This document shows positions 24,894 to 33,182 of a DNA stretch of 64,000 nt, in pieces; the stretch's first letter is position 1; each line of letters begins with the position of its first letter. Source of the stretch: Paeniglutamicibacter cryotolerans (GTDB taxonomy: Bacteria > Actinomycetota > Actinomycetes > Actinomycetales > Micrococcaceae). The stretch is taken from positions 248,001 to 312,000 of the forward strand of contig NZ_JACHVS010000002.1 in NCBI RefSeq assembly GCF_014190875.1, given 5' to 3'. Made by a program: the position numbers and the translations under genes. A model generated the notes under the pieces. That model did not search any database, was not told the DNA's origin, and saw only the letters and a list, made by a program, of their open reading frames with translations.

Positions 24894-27026
24894 CTAGGCC
24901 TCGAGCAGTTCCCTGTCCGGTACCGGTTCGAGGTCCGCGCCCGTGGTGGAACCCGGGGTGGCCCCGCGAAGTGGCTTGATCCGGTCGATGACGGCAACCA
25001 CTGCCAGTGAAGCGGCGCCCCAGATCCCGAAGGTCAGCAGATGCTGGCCTACCGTGTCGCCGCCGAAGTAGAGGATTGATTTGATGGATTCCACCGCCGC
25101 GGGCATCGGCAGGAAGCCGTGCATGATCCTGAAGGCCTCGGGTTCCATGAAGATCGACAAGGCTCCGCCCGAGGACGGGATTCCGAGGAACATCAGGATC
25201 CCGACGACGGGAAGGATGGCCAGCATGCCGATGAGCCGTTCAAACACGGCGGTGAACATGGCCATGGCGAAGATGGCCATGATGCCGGTGCCGAACAGGG
25301 CCCAGAAGTGCCCGCTGATGCTCCCGGTCATGGGGCCGGCGATCAGCCAGAGGACGGCAGACATGAACACGGACCAGGCAGCGACGATGGGCAGCAGCTT
25401 GCGCAGCGGGCGACTCGCCGGTGCGGCGCTGGCGCCAACGATGATGATCATGAATCCGGCCATGATCCAGCCCATGGCGAGGTACATGCTCACCGTACCG
25501 ATGCTGTCGCTCTCGGGCAGCGGGGCGATGTCCTCCGTGCTGAATTCCAGCTGCTGCGCCGCGGCAACCTGGCCGAAGACCGTTGTGACCAACTGCGCGG
25601 CGCTCGAACTGGAGGCTTCGTTGGTCAGCAGCAGGGCCGCGGAATTATCGCGGTCGGGCAGGATCAGGGCCGCCGTGACCGTGCGGTCCCGGACCAGGTC
25701 GCGGGCCTCCGGTTCCGAATCCAGGGCGCGTATCTCGAAGAGTCCACTCATCTTCCCATCCAGCGCGTCAGCCGCCTGCTGGGCCTGTTCGGTGGTGGCT
25801 CCGACGATGGCGACGGGCATGTCCCGGGGTGCCGGTTCGGACATCGCACCGAGCATGGAGGAAACCATCATGGTGACCATCGCCAGCGGGAAGAAGAGCA
25901 GGGCGGCGTAGCGCCAGCGCCGGGTCTTCGGACGTGGTCCGCCATGCAGCGAGGCGACGTTCACCACGGGCTCGGCGGGTTCCGGGTTCTTGCGCAGCCG
26001 GGCGGCGTCGATGAGCCGGACAAGTAGCAGGCCCAGCAGCGCGCCGATGGCCAGGACAACCAGGTGGGGTGCCGCCCCGGCGCCGTCGAAGTACATGACC
26101 GAGCGCAGGGCCTCGCCGAGGGCTGGGGTTGGCAGGAACGAATGCAGATGCGAGTAGAGCCCGGGCATGGTGAAGACCGACATGCTCATGTTCGACGCCG
26201 GAACGCCGAGCACCATGAGCAGGAACATGCCGACCAGGATCGCCATGGGTCCCATGAGGCGGGTGAACAGCAATTGGACGCTGCCGATGGCGAAGACGGC
26301 CAGCCAGCTGACGCCCAGCACGGCCCACGCGTGGCCCTGGACGACTCCGAGCAGCGGGCCGGTAACGGCCCAGACCAGGCCCGCGATCAGGGCGGCCCAA
26401 CCGGCCAGCAGGGGGACGGCACGGCGGAACCTGAGTAGCTCGGGGGAGTTGGACAGGGTCAGGCTGAAGGGGAGGTAGCCGGCCATGACCAGGGCGGTGG
26501 TCATGAACATGGCACCGAGCCCGGAGCTGTCGTTCTCCGGCAGCGGGGCCAGGTCCTCGGTCTGCAGAGTCAGGCCCTGGGCCAATACCTGCGGAGCAAT
26601 CAGCGCGGTGACCACGGAGGACTGGGAGGCGCCGGCGGCGCTTGCGGTATACAGGGTGGCGCTGCCGGTTTCCAGGTACACGGCGCCGGAGGCCTTGCGG
26701 TCCAGTACCAGCCGGCGGGCTGCTTCGGCGTTGCCGATGACCTGGACATCAACGGCATCCGGGTCGGAGGCCTCGAGTGTTTCGGCGAAGAGGCCGGCCT
26801 GCGCGGGGGCGCCGGCGATGACAATCGGCATCTGGTGCGGTGTGGGTGAGTGCATCGCGGCCAAGTAGCCGCCGACCATCATTCCGACCATGACCAGGGG
26901 CATGAAGAACATCGCGACATAGCGTCCGATGGTTTCGGCCTTGGCGCGTTTCATGGCCGCAGCCTGGGCCTCCAGGGCAGTTTTTTCCGGGCGGTGTCCC
27001 GGGGGCGTGGTGGTTGCGGTGCTCAA
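24894..27026 (-). CDS. Tandem-duplicated ABC-2/YhgE-like membrane protein
   Basis: A 710-aa protein built from two homologous halves (about 25-350 and 370-690). Each half starts with a helix (MFFMPLVMVGMMVGGYLAAM and LFFPLAMVTMMVSSMLGAM), an extracellular domain with a PxxMPxxIxGA strand, a TEDLAPLPEND/TEDIAPLPESD motif, and then about five helices. This resembles ABC-2-type or YhgE/Pip-like permeases doubled in one chain. No ATPase gene is adjacent, so energy source and substrate are unknown. It is divergent from a TetR gene with a 22-bp palindrome between them, suggesting an inducible stress or export role. Confidence 0.8.
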   Translation of the reverse strand: MSTATTTPPGHRPEKTALEAQAAAMKRAKAETIGRYVAMFFMPLVMVGMMVGGYLAAMHSPTPHQMPIVIAGAPAQAGLFAETLEASDPDAVDVQVIGNAEAARRLVLDRKASGAVYLETGSATLYTASAAGASQSSVVTALIAPQVLAQGLTLQTEDLAPLPENDSSGLGAMFMTTALVMAGYLPFSLTLSNSPELLRFRRAVPLLAGWAALIAGLVWAVTGPLLGVVQGHAWAVLGVSWLAVFAIGSVQLLFTRLMGPMAILVGMFLLMVLGVPASNMSMSVFTMPGLYSHLHSFLPTPALGEALRSVMYFDGAGAAPHLVVLAIGALLGLLLVRLIDAARLRKNPEPAEPVVNVASLHGGPRPKTRRWRYAALLFFPLAMVTMMVSSMLGAMSEPAPRDMPVAIVGATTEQAQQAADALDGKMSGLFEIRALDSEPEARDLVRDRTVTAALILPDRDNSAALLLTNEASSSSAAQLVTTVFGQVAAAQQLEFSTEDIAPLPESDSIGTVSMYLAMGWIMAGFMIIIVGASAAPASRPLRKLLPIVAAWSVFMSAVLWLIAGPMTGSISGHFWALFGTGIMAIFAMAMFTAVFERLIGMLAILPVVGILMFLGIPSSGGALSIFMEPEAFRIMHGFLPMPAAVESIKSILYFGGDTVGQHLLTFGIWGAASLAVVAVIDRIKPLRGATPGSTTGADLEPVPDRELLEA

Positions 27027-27122
27027 AGGCGTGCTCCTGTTGATGCTGGCGGCGAACGGAAACTGGATGTGGGGTCACCAAAGGAGCGCTCCGCTCGGGT
27101 GGTGGTGTGAATAACTTAGCAT

Positions 27123-27144
27123 ATTTACGCCACGTGGCGTAAAT
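27123..27144. promoter_or_regulatory. 22-bp perfect palindrome, TetR operator candidate
   Basis: The arms ATTTACGCCAC and GTGGCGTAAAT are exact reverse complements. The site lies between the divergent permease (start 27026) and TetR (start 27219) genes, where it could repress both. Confidence 0.75.
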
Positions 27145-27218
27145 TGACTATGAGGCAATGCCCTTCCCACCACCGCGTGCAGGGTAGCGTTGAGGGTCGA
27201 GAAGGAAGGTGGGCGCTC

Positions 27219-27881
27219 ATGGGACGACACAGCGATCAGGCACGTCAGACGCTCTTGGATTCGGCGGAGGAGCTCTTCGCCAAGTACGGCATCGATGCCG
27301 TGTCGAACCGGCGGATCACCGAACATGCGGGCACGGCAAATCATTCGGCCATTGCCTACCACTTCGGTAGCCGCGACGAATTGCTGCGTGCCCTGGTCGG
27401 ACGCCACCTCGAAGAAATGAACAGGCGCCGTGAGTCGCTGGTGGCGGGACTGGCAGATGATGCCGGACTGAGGGACGTGCTTGCCTGTCGGATACTGCCG
27501 TGGATCGAGATCCTAGCCGCTTCGACACAACCGAGCTGGCGCGCACGATTTATTTTCCAAGCCCGGATGAATCCCTCGGTGACGGCGGCGATTGCCGACT
27601 CCGTCATCTCGAGTGGAGACTTCGAAACCTTGACGACCCGCCTGCAGGAAACCCTGGCTCATATTCCACCGCGGATCCTGGAGGCGCGTACGGGCATCCT
27701 GGGGCACATGCTGCTGGGCATCTGTTCCGAATACGAGTCCCGCCTGTTCGATGGACTGGAAGAGCCCAACTGGATGAGTGTCGGTTATTTCCTCATCGAT
27801 GCAGGGGCCGGCATGTTGTCGGCTCCGGTGTCCGACTACGGGGATTTTCCGCCACCGCCAGCCATGCCCCTGTTGGTCTAG
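27219..27881 (+). CDS. TetR family transcriptional regulator
   Basis: A 220-aa repressor with N-terminal helix-turn-helix (about 8-55): QTLLDSAEELFAKYGIDAVSNRRITEHAG, then NHSAIAYHFGSRDELLRALV. The ligand domain is alpha-helical and not identifiable. The ATG at 27219 has GAAGGAAGG upstream; an earlier in-frame ATG at 27144 lies inside the palindrome and is unlikely. Its target is probably the divergent duplicated permease, through the 22-bp palindrome at 27123. Confidence 0.88.
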   Translation: MGRHSDQARQTLLDSAEELFAKYGIDAVSNRRITEHAGTANHSAIAYHFGSRDELLRALVGRHLEEMNRRRESLVAGLADDAGLRDVLACRILPWIEILAASTQPSWRARFIFQARMNPSVTAAIADSVISSGDFETLTTRLQETLAHIPPRILEARTGILGHMLLGICSEYESRLFDGLEEPNWMSVGYFLIDAGAGMLSAPVSDYGDFPPPPAMPLLV

Positions 27882-27992
27882 CCCCCGCCCCTGGCCGGAC
27901 AGCGCCGCCGCCGGATTTCCCCAAGTCGAGACAGGGGTGCCGGCGGACCCTTGTTCGCAGTGTCGGGCGGAGGGTGAAAGCCAGATAGGAAA

Positions 27993-28032
27993 GAGGGGCG
28001 GCTAGCAGTTTGAAAACTGCCATCCGCCCCTC
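27993..28032 (+). terminator. Nested hairpin after the TetR gene
   Basis: GAGGGGCGG (27993-28001) pairs with CCGCCCCTC (28024-28032), enclosing GCAGTTT/AAACTGC (28005-28011 with 28014-28020). It lies just before the IS982-type left end. There is no T-run, so terminator function is probable but not certain. Confidence 0.5.
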
Positions 28033-28075
28033 GTATCCCCGCCTAGATGATTGATTCCAAGGGGTGACAGCGCGG

Positions 28076-28157
28076 GCAAGGGTGTCCAGAATCGAGATGT
28101 AATACCCAACATTCGAACCTGGAGAGTTCCGATGGCTCCCGATCTGGACACCCTTGC
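28076..28157 (+). promoter_or_regulatory. Inverted repeat enclosing the transposase start codon
   Basis: GCAAGGGTGTCCAGA (28076-28090) and TCTGGACACCCTTGC (28143-28157) are perfect complements. The ATG at 28132 and its ribosome site lie in the 52-base loop, and the 3' arm covers early codons. Transcripts entering from outside would fold it and could be poorly translated. Confidence 0.55.
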
Positions 28158-29061
28158 AACAGCACTGTACGCCTGCGCGGACGACTTTCTGAAGGCCAAT
28201 CCGCACCTGCTCCCGTGGCGTCCGGCCATCGGCTTCGGGCCCCGGATCAGCGACGCCGAACTGGTCACCATCGCGGTCCTCCAGGCCCTGCTCGGCTTCA
28301 CCTCCGAACGCCGCTGGCTCCGCCAATCCCATAACGACCTGCGCCGATGGTTCCCGGACCTGCCCCAACAACCCGGATACAACAAACGGCTGCGGAAGCT
28401 GGGCGGGACCCTGCAGGCTCTCAACGAACACCTGGCCCACACCACCGGGCTCTGGTCCGATGAGCTGTGGCTCGCCGATTCCACCCCTGTGGAATGCGGG
28501 CGCTCCCACACCACGGCCCACCGCTCCGAACTGGCCGGCTGGGCCGAATACGGGTACTGCGCCTCGCATTCACGGTGGTTCTGGGGGCTGCGCCTGCACC
28601 TGCTGTGCACCCCGACCGGACTGCCGGTCGGCTACGCGCTGACCGGGGCGAAGGCCGATGAGCGTGAGACCCTGCTGGGCATCCTGGAAAACCTGCCCAC
28701 CCCGGTGGAGCCGGGACAGATCATCATCGCGGACAAGAACTACTACGGGAAGGCCTTCGAGCAGGACCTCTCCGAGGCCGGGATCACCCTGGTCCGTCCG
28801 ACCCGTCAAGGTGAGAAACCCCGTCCCGGAAAGAGTCTGCTCAAGCCACTGCGTCAGGTCATCGAGTCAATCAACGACACCCTCAAGGGCCAGCTGGACC
28901 TGGAGGCCCATGGCGGGAGGACCATCGCCGGGGTCACCGTGCGGGTCCTGCAACGCATCCTCGCGCTGACCGTGGCCATCTGGCACAACCTGAACACCGG
29001 TTCCCATCCACTGCGGTCGCTGACCGCCTATGACCATGAACCCTTGGAATCAATCATCTAG
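28132..29061 (+). CDS. IS982-family transposase
   Basis: A 309-aa DDE transposase. The text includes ISDAELVTIAVLQALLGF and YNKRLRKL in the N-terminal part, the first acidic block ELWLADSTPVECGR, the second with GQIIIADKNYYGKAF and the last with RQVIESINDTLKGQLDLEAHGGRT. These are typical of IS982-like elements. Start 28132 follows CCTGGAGAG. The frame is uninterrupted, so the transposase may be active. The stop TAG uses bases of the right inverted repeat. Confidence 0.9.
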   Translation: MAPDLDTLATALYACADDFLKANPHLLPWRPAIGFGPRISDAELVTIAVLQALLGFTSERRWLRQSHNDLRRWFPDLPQQPGYNKRLRKLGGTLQALNEHLAHTTGLWSDELWLADSTPVECGRSHTTAHRSELAGWAEYGYCASHSRWFWGLRLHLLCTPTGLPVGYALTGAKADERETLLGILENLPTPVEPGQIIIADKNYYGKAFEQDLSEAGITLVRPTRQGEKPRPGKSLLKPLRQVIESINDTLKGQLDLEAHGGRTIAGVTVRVLQRILALTVAIWHNLNTGSHPLRSLTAYDHEPLESII

Positions 29062-29062
29062 G

Positions 29063-30229
29063 CTAGAGCGTCTGCACCAGGATCGAAGCGACAAGAATCG
29101 ATGTGGTTGTCACGTTGGTGAAACCAGCAACCAGCATCGGGGTGACCAGCTCATCGAAGATGTTCTTCTGCTCCTCGGGGGTCCGGCCGACGGAACGGCT
29201 GACTTCCCGGCACAGCATGAAGTCACCAGGGAAGCCGAAGAGCGCCGTCAGGGCGATCGGCATGCCCTTGAGCGGATCCCACTTAAAGAGCTTCGAACCG
29301 AACCAGCCGCCGGCCATGATGCCGATGGCGCCGATGCCTAGGATCAGGAGCGCCGGGCCAATGGTCTTCAGCAGGACCTCGAAGGTCACGCCGCTGACGC
29401 TGCCCATGATCACCACGATGATGGCCACCAGTCCAAAGCCGAAGGAGTTCGCCTTTTCCATGGTCTTGGCCGGGAAGAGCCCGATCAGGTGCGCTCCGAC
29501 GCCGATCAGCAGGGCCCACACGCCGTAATTGAGGCCGGTCAGGGTGTCGAGCCACTTGGCCAGGCTGGCCGCGAGGAACAGCAGCAGCAGCAGGATCGGC
29601 GGCTGCTGGAACTTTTCCGGAATGAGCTGGCGGCGGACCTTCGGTTCGGGGGTGCCGGCCGGGGCCTCAACGGCGAGCAGGAAGTCCCCGCGGTCGCGCT
29701 TCTTGGTGGCATACTTGCGCAGCAGCACGTTGGCCAGGGGGAGCCCGACCAGGGACTGGATGCCCAGGACGATGGCGGAAATGGCCACCAGGTTGTCCAG
29801 GCCCAGAGCGGTAAGCTTCTCGGCCGTGATCAGGTAGGCGATGATGCCGCCGGTGACCGGGCCGGTGCCGGCAACGGCCGAGGCGTATCCCAGGATCGGT
29901 GTCACCACGAGCAGGATCAGGCCCGAACCGAGGACCATGCCGATGAGGGCGATCAGAATGGCCTTGTACTGGGACTTGATCTGGGAGATCGGGATCAGCG
30001 TGCCCATATGGGTGATGACCACGCCGATGAGGACGCCGCCGACGGCCGCCATGGTGGACTTCGGGATGAGGTCCGGGGGAATGACCCCGGTCCACAGCAG
30101 GACCAGGTATCCGGCCAAAATGATCATCAACGAGGGGATCCAGGCCTTGGTGAGGATGGATACCAGTTCACCGAGCGCGATGATCGCAACGATGATCGTG
30201 GCGACGTAAATGGGTACTTCAAGCATCAA
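29063..30229 (-). CDS. Unrecognised multi-pass membrane protein, probable transporter
   Basis: A 388-aa very hydrophobic protein with about ten to eleven helices and a hydrophilic central loop (about residues 170-205, RKYATKKRDRGDFLLAVEAP). Two stretches stand out: GTGPVTGGIIAYLI and a C-terminal GFPGDFMLCREVSRSVGRTPEEQKNIFDEL. I do not recognise the family; it only loosely recalls secondary carboxylate or amino-acid transporters. It starts 38 bases after the amidohydrolase stop on the same strand, suggesting it imports that enzyme's substrate. An IS982-type element abuts its stop codon, so the original 3' end may have been altered. Confidence 0.7.
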   Translation of the reverse strand: MMLEVPIYVATIIVAIIALGELVSILTKAWIPSLMIILAGYLVLLWTGVIPPDLIPKSTMAAVGGVLIGVVITHMGTLIPISQIKSQYKAILIALIGMVLGSGLILLVVTPILGYASAVAGTGPVTGGIIAYLITAEKLTALGLDNLVAISAIVLGIQSLVGLPLANVLLRKYATKKRDRGDFLLAVEAPAGTPEPKVRRQLIPEKFQQPPILLLLLFLAASLAKWLDTLTGLNYGVWALLIGVGAHLIGLFPAKTMEKANSFGFGLVAIIVVIMGSVSGVTFEVLLKTIGPALLILGIGAIGIMAGGWFGSKLFKWDPLKGMPIALTALFGFPGDFMLCREVSRSVGRTPEEQKNIFDELVTPMLVAGFTNVTTTSILVASILVQTL

Positions 30230-30266
30230 TGGGTTCCCTTCTGATGCGGTAAAGCGAAGTCGAAGC

Positions 30267-31511
30267 CTAGTTGGCGAACTGTCGGTTTCCGTTTTGGTAG
30301 ACGGCTTCGATCATGGACTGCAGGTCCTTCAGCTGGTCGGTGGATTCCAGCTTCGTGTTCAGCAGGACGGCGTCGGCCAGGTAGCCCTCGGCGAGCCTGC
30401 CTACCGACTCCTCGGGGGTGATCAGTTCGCCGGCGATGGACGTGGTCGAGGCCAGGACCTGCTTCAGGGTCATGCCAACTCCGGCCAAGAGCTCCAGCTC
30501 CTCGAGGTTCTCCCCGTGGACGCCGACACCTGAGTCGGTGCCCATGCCGATCTTGACTCCGGCGGCCACGGCCATGGCGACGGAGTTCTGGTGGATCTCG
30601 AAGACGCGGTAGGCCTTTTCAATGACCTGCGGGGGCAGCCCGCTATTGCCGGATTCGGCCTTGCGAATGACGGCACGCGGTGCGGCGAGAGTGGGGACCA
30701 GGTAGGCATCGTGGTCCAGGAACGACTGGATGGCCTCGTCTGTGAGGTAGATGCCGTGCTCGATGGTCCGCACGCCGCATTCCAGCGCTGTCAGTATGCC
30801 GGCGGTGCCCTGGGCGTGGGACATCACGTACTTGCCCTGGAGGCCTGCTTCCTCGACAACCACGGCGATTTCGTCCTTGGTGAACTGCGAGTGGCGGGGA
30901 TCGTCGCCGGGGGACAGGACCCCGCCGGTGGAACAGATCTTGATCTGGTCGGCTCCGGCGCGCAGCAGCGTGCGGGTCACCTTGCGGATTTCCTCGACGC
31001 CGTCGGCCAGCCCGGACGGACGGCCCGGATGCGGGCCCAGGCCGGGATTGCAGAGCCCCGAGGGCTGCATGAAGTCGCCGTGGCCACCGGTCTGGGACAT
31101 GATGCTGACGGCCAGGCGCAGGCGTGGGCCCTTGATCAATCCGGATTCGAGGGCGACCTTGGCGCCCAGGTCGGCGCCGCCGGCATCGCGGGCCGAGGTG
31201 ATGCCGGCCCGGAGGGTTGCCTCGAGGTTTCCGACGGATTCGTAGAACTGCAAGGAGAATGGCTCTGCGAAGTTAGCCAGGGATCCGGGGTTGGAGCTGG
31301 TGGCGTGGATGTGCAGGTCGATCATGCCCGGCAGAAGGGTCTTGCCGGTGCAGTCGATGACAGTCGCACCGCGGTAGGCCTCCGCCGATCCCGCGTTCTG
31401 GCCGACGGCAGCGACTTTATTGTTGGCGAAGACCACGTCGGTGGGCGTGTCCAGGAAGTCGACACCGTCGAAGACGTGGGCATTTTTGAAAACAGTGACT
31501 GCCTGTTCCAT
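30267..31511 (-). CDS. Amidohydrolase family metal-dependent hydrolase (Xaa-Pro dipeptidase / imidazolonepropionase-like)
   Basis: A 414-aa TIM-barrel hydrolase. Metal ligands: H67 and H69 in PGMIDLHIHATS, a lysine in DQIKICSTGG (candidate carbamylated bridge), histidines in YVMSHAQG and TIEHGIYL, and the aspartate in GMGTDSGVGVHG. This set is typical of binuclear amidohydrolases related to prolidase-type enzymes, but the substrate cannot be fixed. The ATG at 31511 has AGGAACC upstream; an in-frame ATG at 31565 is less likely. It forms a two-gene unit with the downstream membrane protein. Confidence 0.85.
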   Translation of the reverse strand: MEQAVTVFKNAHVFDGVDFLDTPTDVVFANNKVAAVGQNAGSAEAYRGATVIDCTGKTLLPGMIDLHIHATSSNPGSLANFAEPFSLQFYESVGNLEATLRAGITSARDAGGADLGAKVALESGLIKGPRLRLAVSIMSQTGGHGDFMQPSGLCNPGLGPHPGRPSGLADGVEEIRKVTRTLLRAGADQIKICSTGGVLSPGDDPRHSQFTKDEIAVVVEEAGLQGKYVMSHAQGTAGILTALECGVRTIEHGIYLTDEAIQSFLDHDAYLVPTLAAPRAVIRKAESGNSGLPPQVIEKAYRVFEIHQNSVAMAVAAGVKIGMGTDSGVGVHGENLEELELLAGVGMTLKQVLASTTSIAGELITPEESVGRLAEGYLADAVLLNTKLESTDQLKDLQSMIEAVYQNGNRQFAN

Positions 31512-31886
31512 GGTTCCTCCAAATAGGGATTTTCGGGTGTGCTGAGGGGCATGCGTTTGCGACATTACAGCAGCTCCAGGTCAGGAAAAACTAGCCGTTG
31601 AATTGTTTCGTGAGGCAACCAGATTGTGGAACGAGTGGCGGTGGCAGCGGACCGGGCTTGCTCTCATGCCGGTCAATTTTGGCCCCTGCCAGGGCGGGCC
31701 CGACGGGTGCCGTTCAGCTTCCAGGCAGGTCGGGTCAGCTTTTCACGTCATCCACGACGGGGCGGGAGGAGGGGGGCAAGCCTTTGAAAAGGCAACGACA
31801 CACCCGGGGGCGGGGCGCTGTTTGGTGGTGATGGTGTCATGCTGGCCCCCGGCGTGAGTGCTTGGTCACAATGTGAGCCGGGTTGC
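31512..31886. other. Intergenic region between amidohydrolase and hisE
   Basis: No convincing gene. It should hold the divergent promoters of the amidohydrolase (near 31511) and hisE (near 31909). GGGCCCGACGGG-type short inverted G/C stretches are present, but no clear operator or terminator is seen. Confidence 0.5.
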
Positions 31887-31914
31887 TTGCCCGTTCGGGT
31901 ATCGCCGCTAGTCT
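31887..31914 (+). promoter_or_regulatory. Putative leaderless promoter of hisE
   Basis: TTGCCC (31887-31892), 16 bases, then TAGTCT (31909-31914), six bases before the GTG start. Transcription would begin at or next to the start codon. Leaderless messages are common in actinobacteria, and no properly spaced Shine-Dalgarno is present. Confidence 0.45.
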
Positions 31915-31920
31915 GAGGGG

Positions 31921-32184
31921 GTGAAAACTTTTGACACCCTCTTCGCTGAACTCACCGAAAAGGCCGAAACCCGCCCCGAAGGTTCGCGTACCATCGCCGA
32001 ACTGGACTCCGGCGTGCACGGCATCGGTAAGAAGGTCGTGGAGGAAGCCGCCGAAGTGTGGATGGCTGCCGAATACGAAAGTAATGAAGCCGCCGCCGAG
32101 GAAATCTCCCAGCTGCTCTACCACCTCCAGGTGATGATGCTGGCCAAGGGCCTGACCCTGCAGGACGTTTACAAGCATCTCTAG
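31921..32184 (+). CDS. hisE: Phosphoribosyl-ATP diphosphatase
   Basis: Second step of histidine synthesis, hydrolysing phosphoribosyl-ATP to the AMP form. The 87-aa all-alpha MazG-like protein begins [15 protein letters not shown] from GTG. It contains the metal motif [17 protein letters not shown] and then [18 protein letters not shown]. It is a stand-alone HisE, not fused to HisI, which is encoded separately at 47.9 kb. hisG follows after 96 bases. Confidence 0.95.
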   Translation: MKTFDTLFAELTEKAETRPEGSRTIAELDSGVHGIGKKVVEEAAEVWMAAEYESNEAAAEEISQLLYHLQVMMLAKGLTLQDVYKHL

Positions 32185-32280
32185 CCGCCGTACCGGTTCA
32201 TGCCGGCACCCGGTGGCACTTGCCCCTGTATTGCCCCTGTATTTGTCATACCCTGAAACAGCCCCAGAATCGAGATTCAC

Positions 32281-33129
32281 ATGTTGCGCGTAGCCGTACC
32301 CAATAAAGGTGCCCTGTCCGAAGCAGCCACCTCCATGCTGACCGAGGCCGGATACATCCAGCGCCGCGATTCCCGCGAACTGGTCATCACCGACCCGGAC
32401 AACGACGTCGAGTTCTTCTACCTGCGCCCCCGGGACATCGCCGTCTACGTCGGCCGCGGCATCCTGGACGTCGGAGTCACCGGACGCGACCTGTTCCTCG
32501 ACGCCGAGGTCAACGGCGACGCGGAGGAACTGCTGCCGCTGGGCATCGGCGCCTCCAATTTCCGCTTCGCCGGGCCGGTCGGTGACTTCACCTCCGCCGG
32601 GCAGCTGAACGGCAAGCGCATCGCCACCAGCTACGACGGACTGCTGCGCACCTACCTGCAGGACCAGGGCATCGATGCGACGGTCGTCCGGCTGGACGGT
32701 GCCGTGGAATCCTCGGTCCGCCTTGGTGTGGCCGACGCCATCGCCGACGTCGTCGAAACCGGAAATACGCTCAAGGCCGCCGGCATGGAGGTCTTCGGGG
32801 ATCCGATCCTGCGTTCCGAGGCCGTGGTCATCGGCCGTACCGGCTCGAACCCCCACGGACTCGACGTGCTGATGCGCCGCCTGCAGGGCGTGCTCGTCGC
32901 CCGCCAGTACGTCATGCTCGACTACGACGTGCGCCGCGAGCTGGTCGACCAGGCCTGCAAGCTCACCCCGGGCCTTGAATCCCCGACCGTATCCCCGCTA
33001 CAGGATACCGACTGGTTCGCCGTGCGTTCGATGGTGAAGAAGAGCTCCACGAACTCGATCATGGATGAGCTCTACGACCTGGGTGCGCGCGCCATCCTGG
33101 TCTCGACCATCCACGCCTGCCGCATCTAG
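32281..33129 (+). CDS. hisG: ATP phosphoribosyltransferase, long form
   Basis: First, feedback-inhibited step of histidine synthesis. The 282-aa product starts MLRVAVPNKGALSE. It has the periplasmic-binding-like catalytic fold with ATSYDGLLRTYLQ, the PRPP loop GAVESSVRLGVADAIADVVETGNTL, and a C-terminal regulatory ACT-like domain (about 210-282) marking the long form that needs no HisZ. The upstream spacer contains a direct repeat TTGCCCCTGTA twice (32220-32240), of unknown meaning. Confidence 0.96.
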   Translation: MLRVAVPNKGALSEAATSMLTEAGYIQRRDSRELVITDPDNDVEFFYLRPRDIAVYVGRGILDVGVTGRDLFLDAEVNGDAEELLPLGIGASNFRFAGPVGDFTSAGQLNGKRIATSYDGLLRTYLQDQGIDATVVRLDGAVESSVRLGVADAIADVVETGNTLKAAGMEVFGDPILRSEAVVIGRTGSNPHGLDVLMRRLQGVLVARQYVMLDYDVRRELVDQACKLTPGLESPTVSPLQDTDWFAVRSMVKKSSTNSIMDELYDLGARAILVSTIHACRI

Positions 33130-33182
33130 GCGTCTTTCCTTCCCACACCCTTTCGTTTGACCGCACCTGAGGAGCCAGCCGC

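Larger units (their letters stand above)
28041..29063 (+). mobile_element. IS982-type insertion sequence, apparently intact
   Basis: The element is about 1.02 kb with perfect 23-bp terminal inverted repeats: 28041-28063 (beginning GCCTAGATGATTGATTCC) and 29041-29063. The outermost CTAG is palindromic, so it could instead be a 4-bp target duplication around a slightly shorter element (28047-29057). It contains a single transposase gene. A 15-bp inverted repeat (28076-28090 with 28143-28157) flanks the transposase start. The right end touches the stop codon of the convergent membrane-protein gene. Confidence 0.88.
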
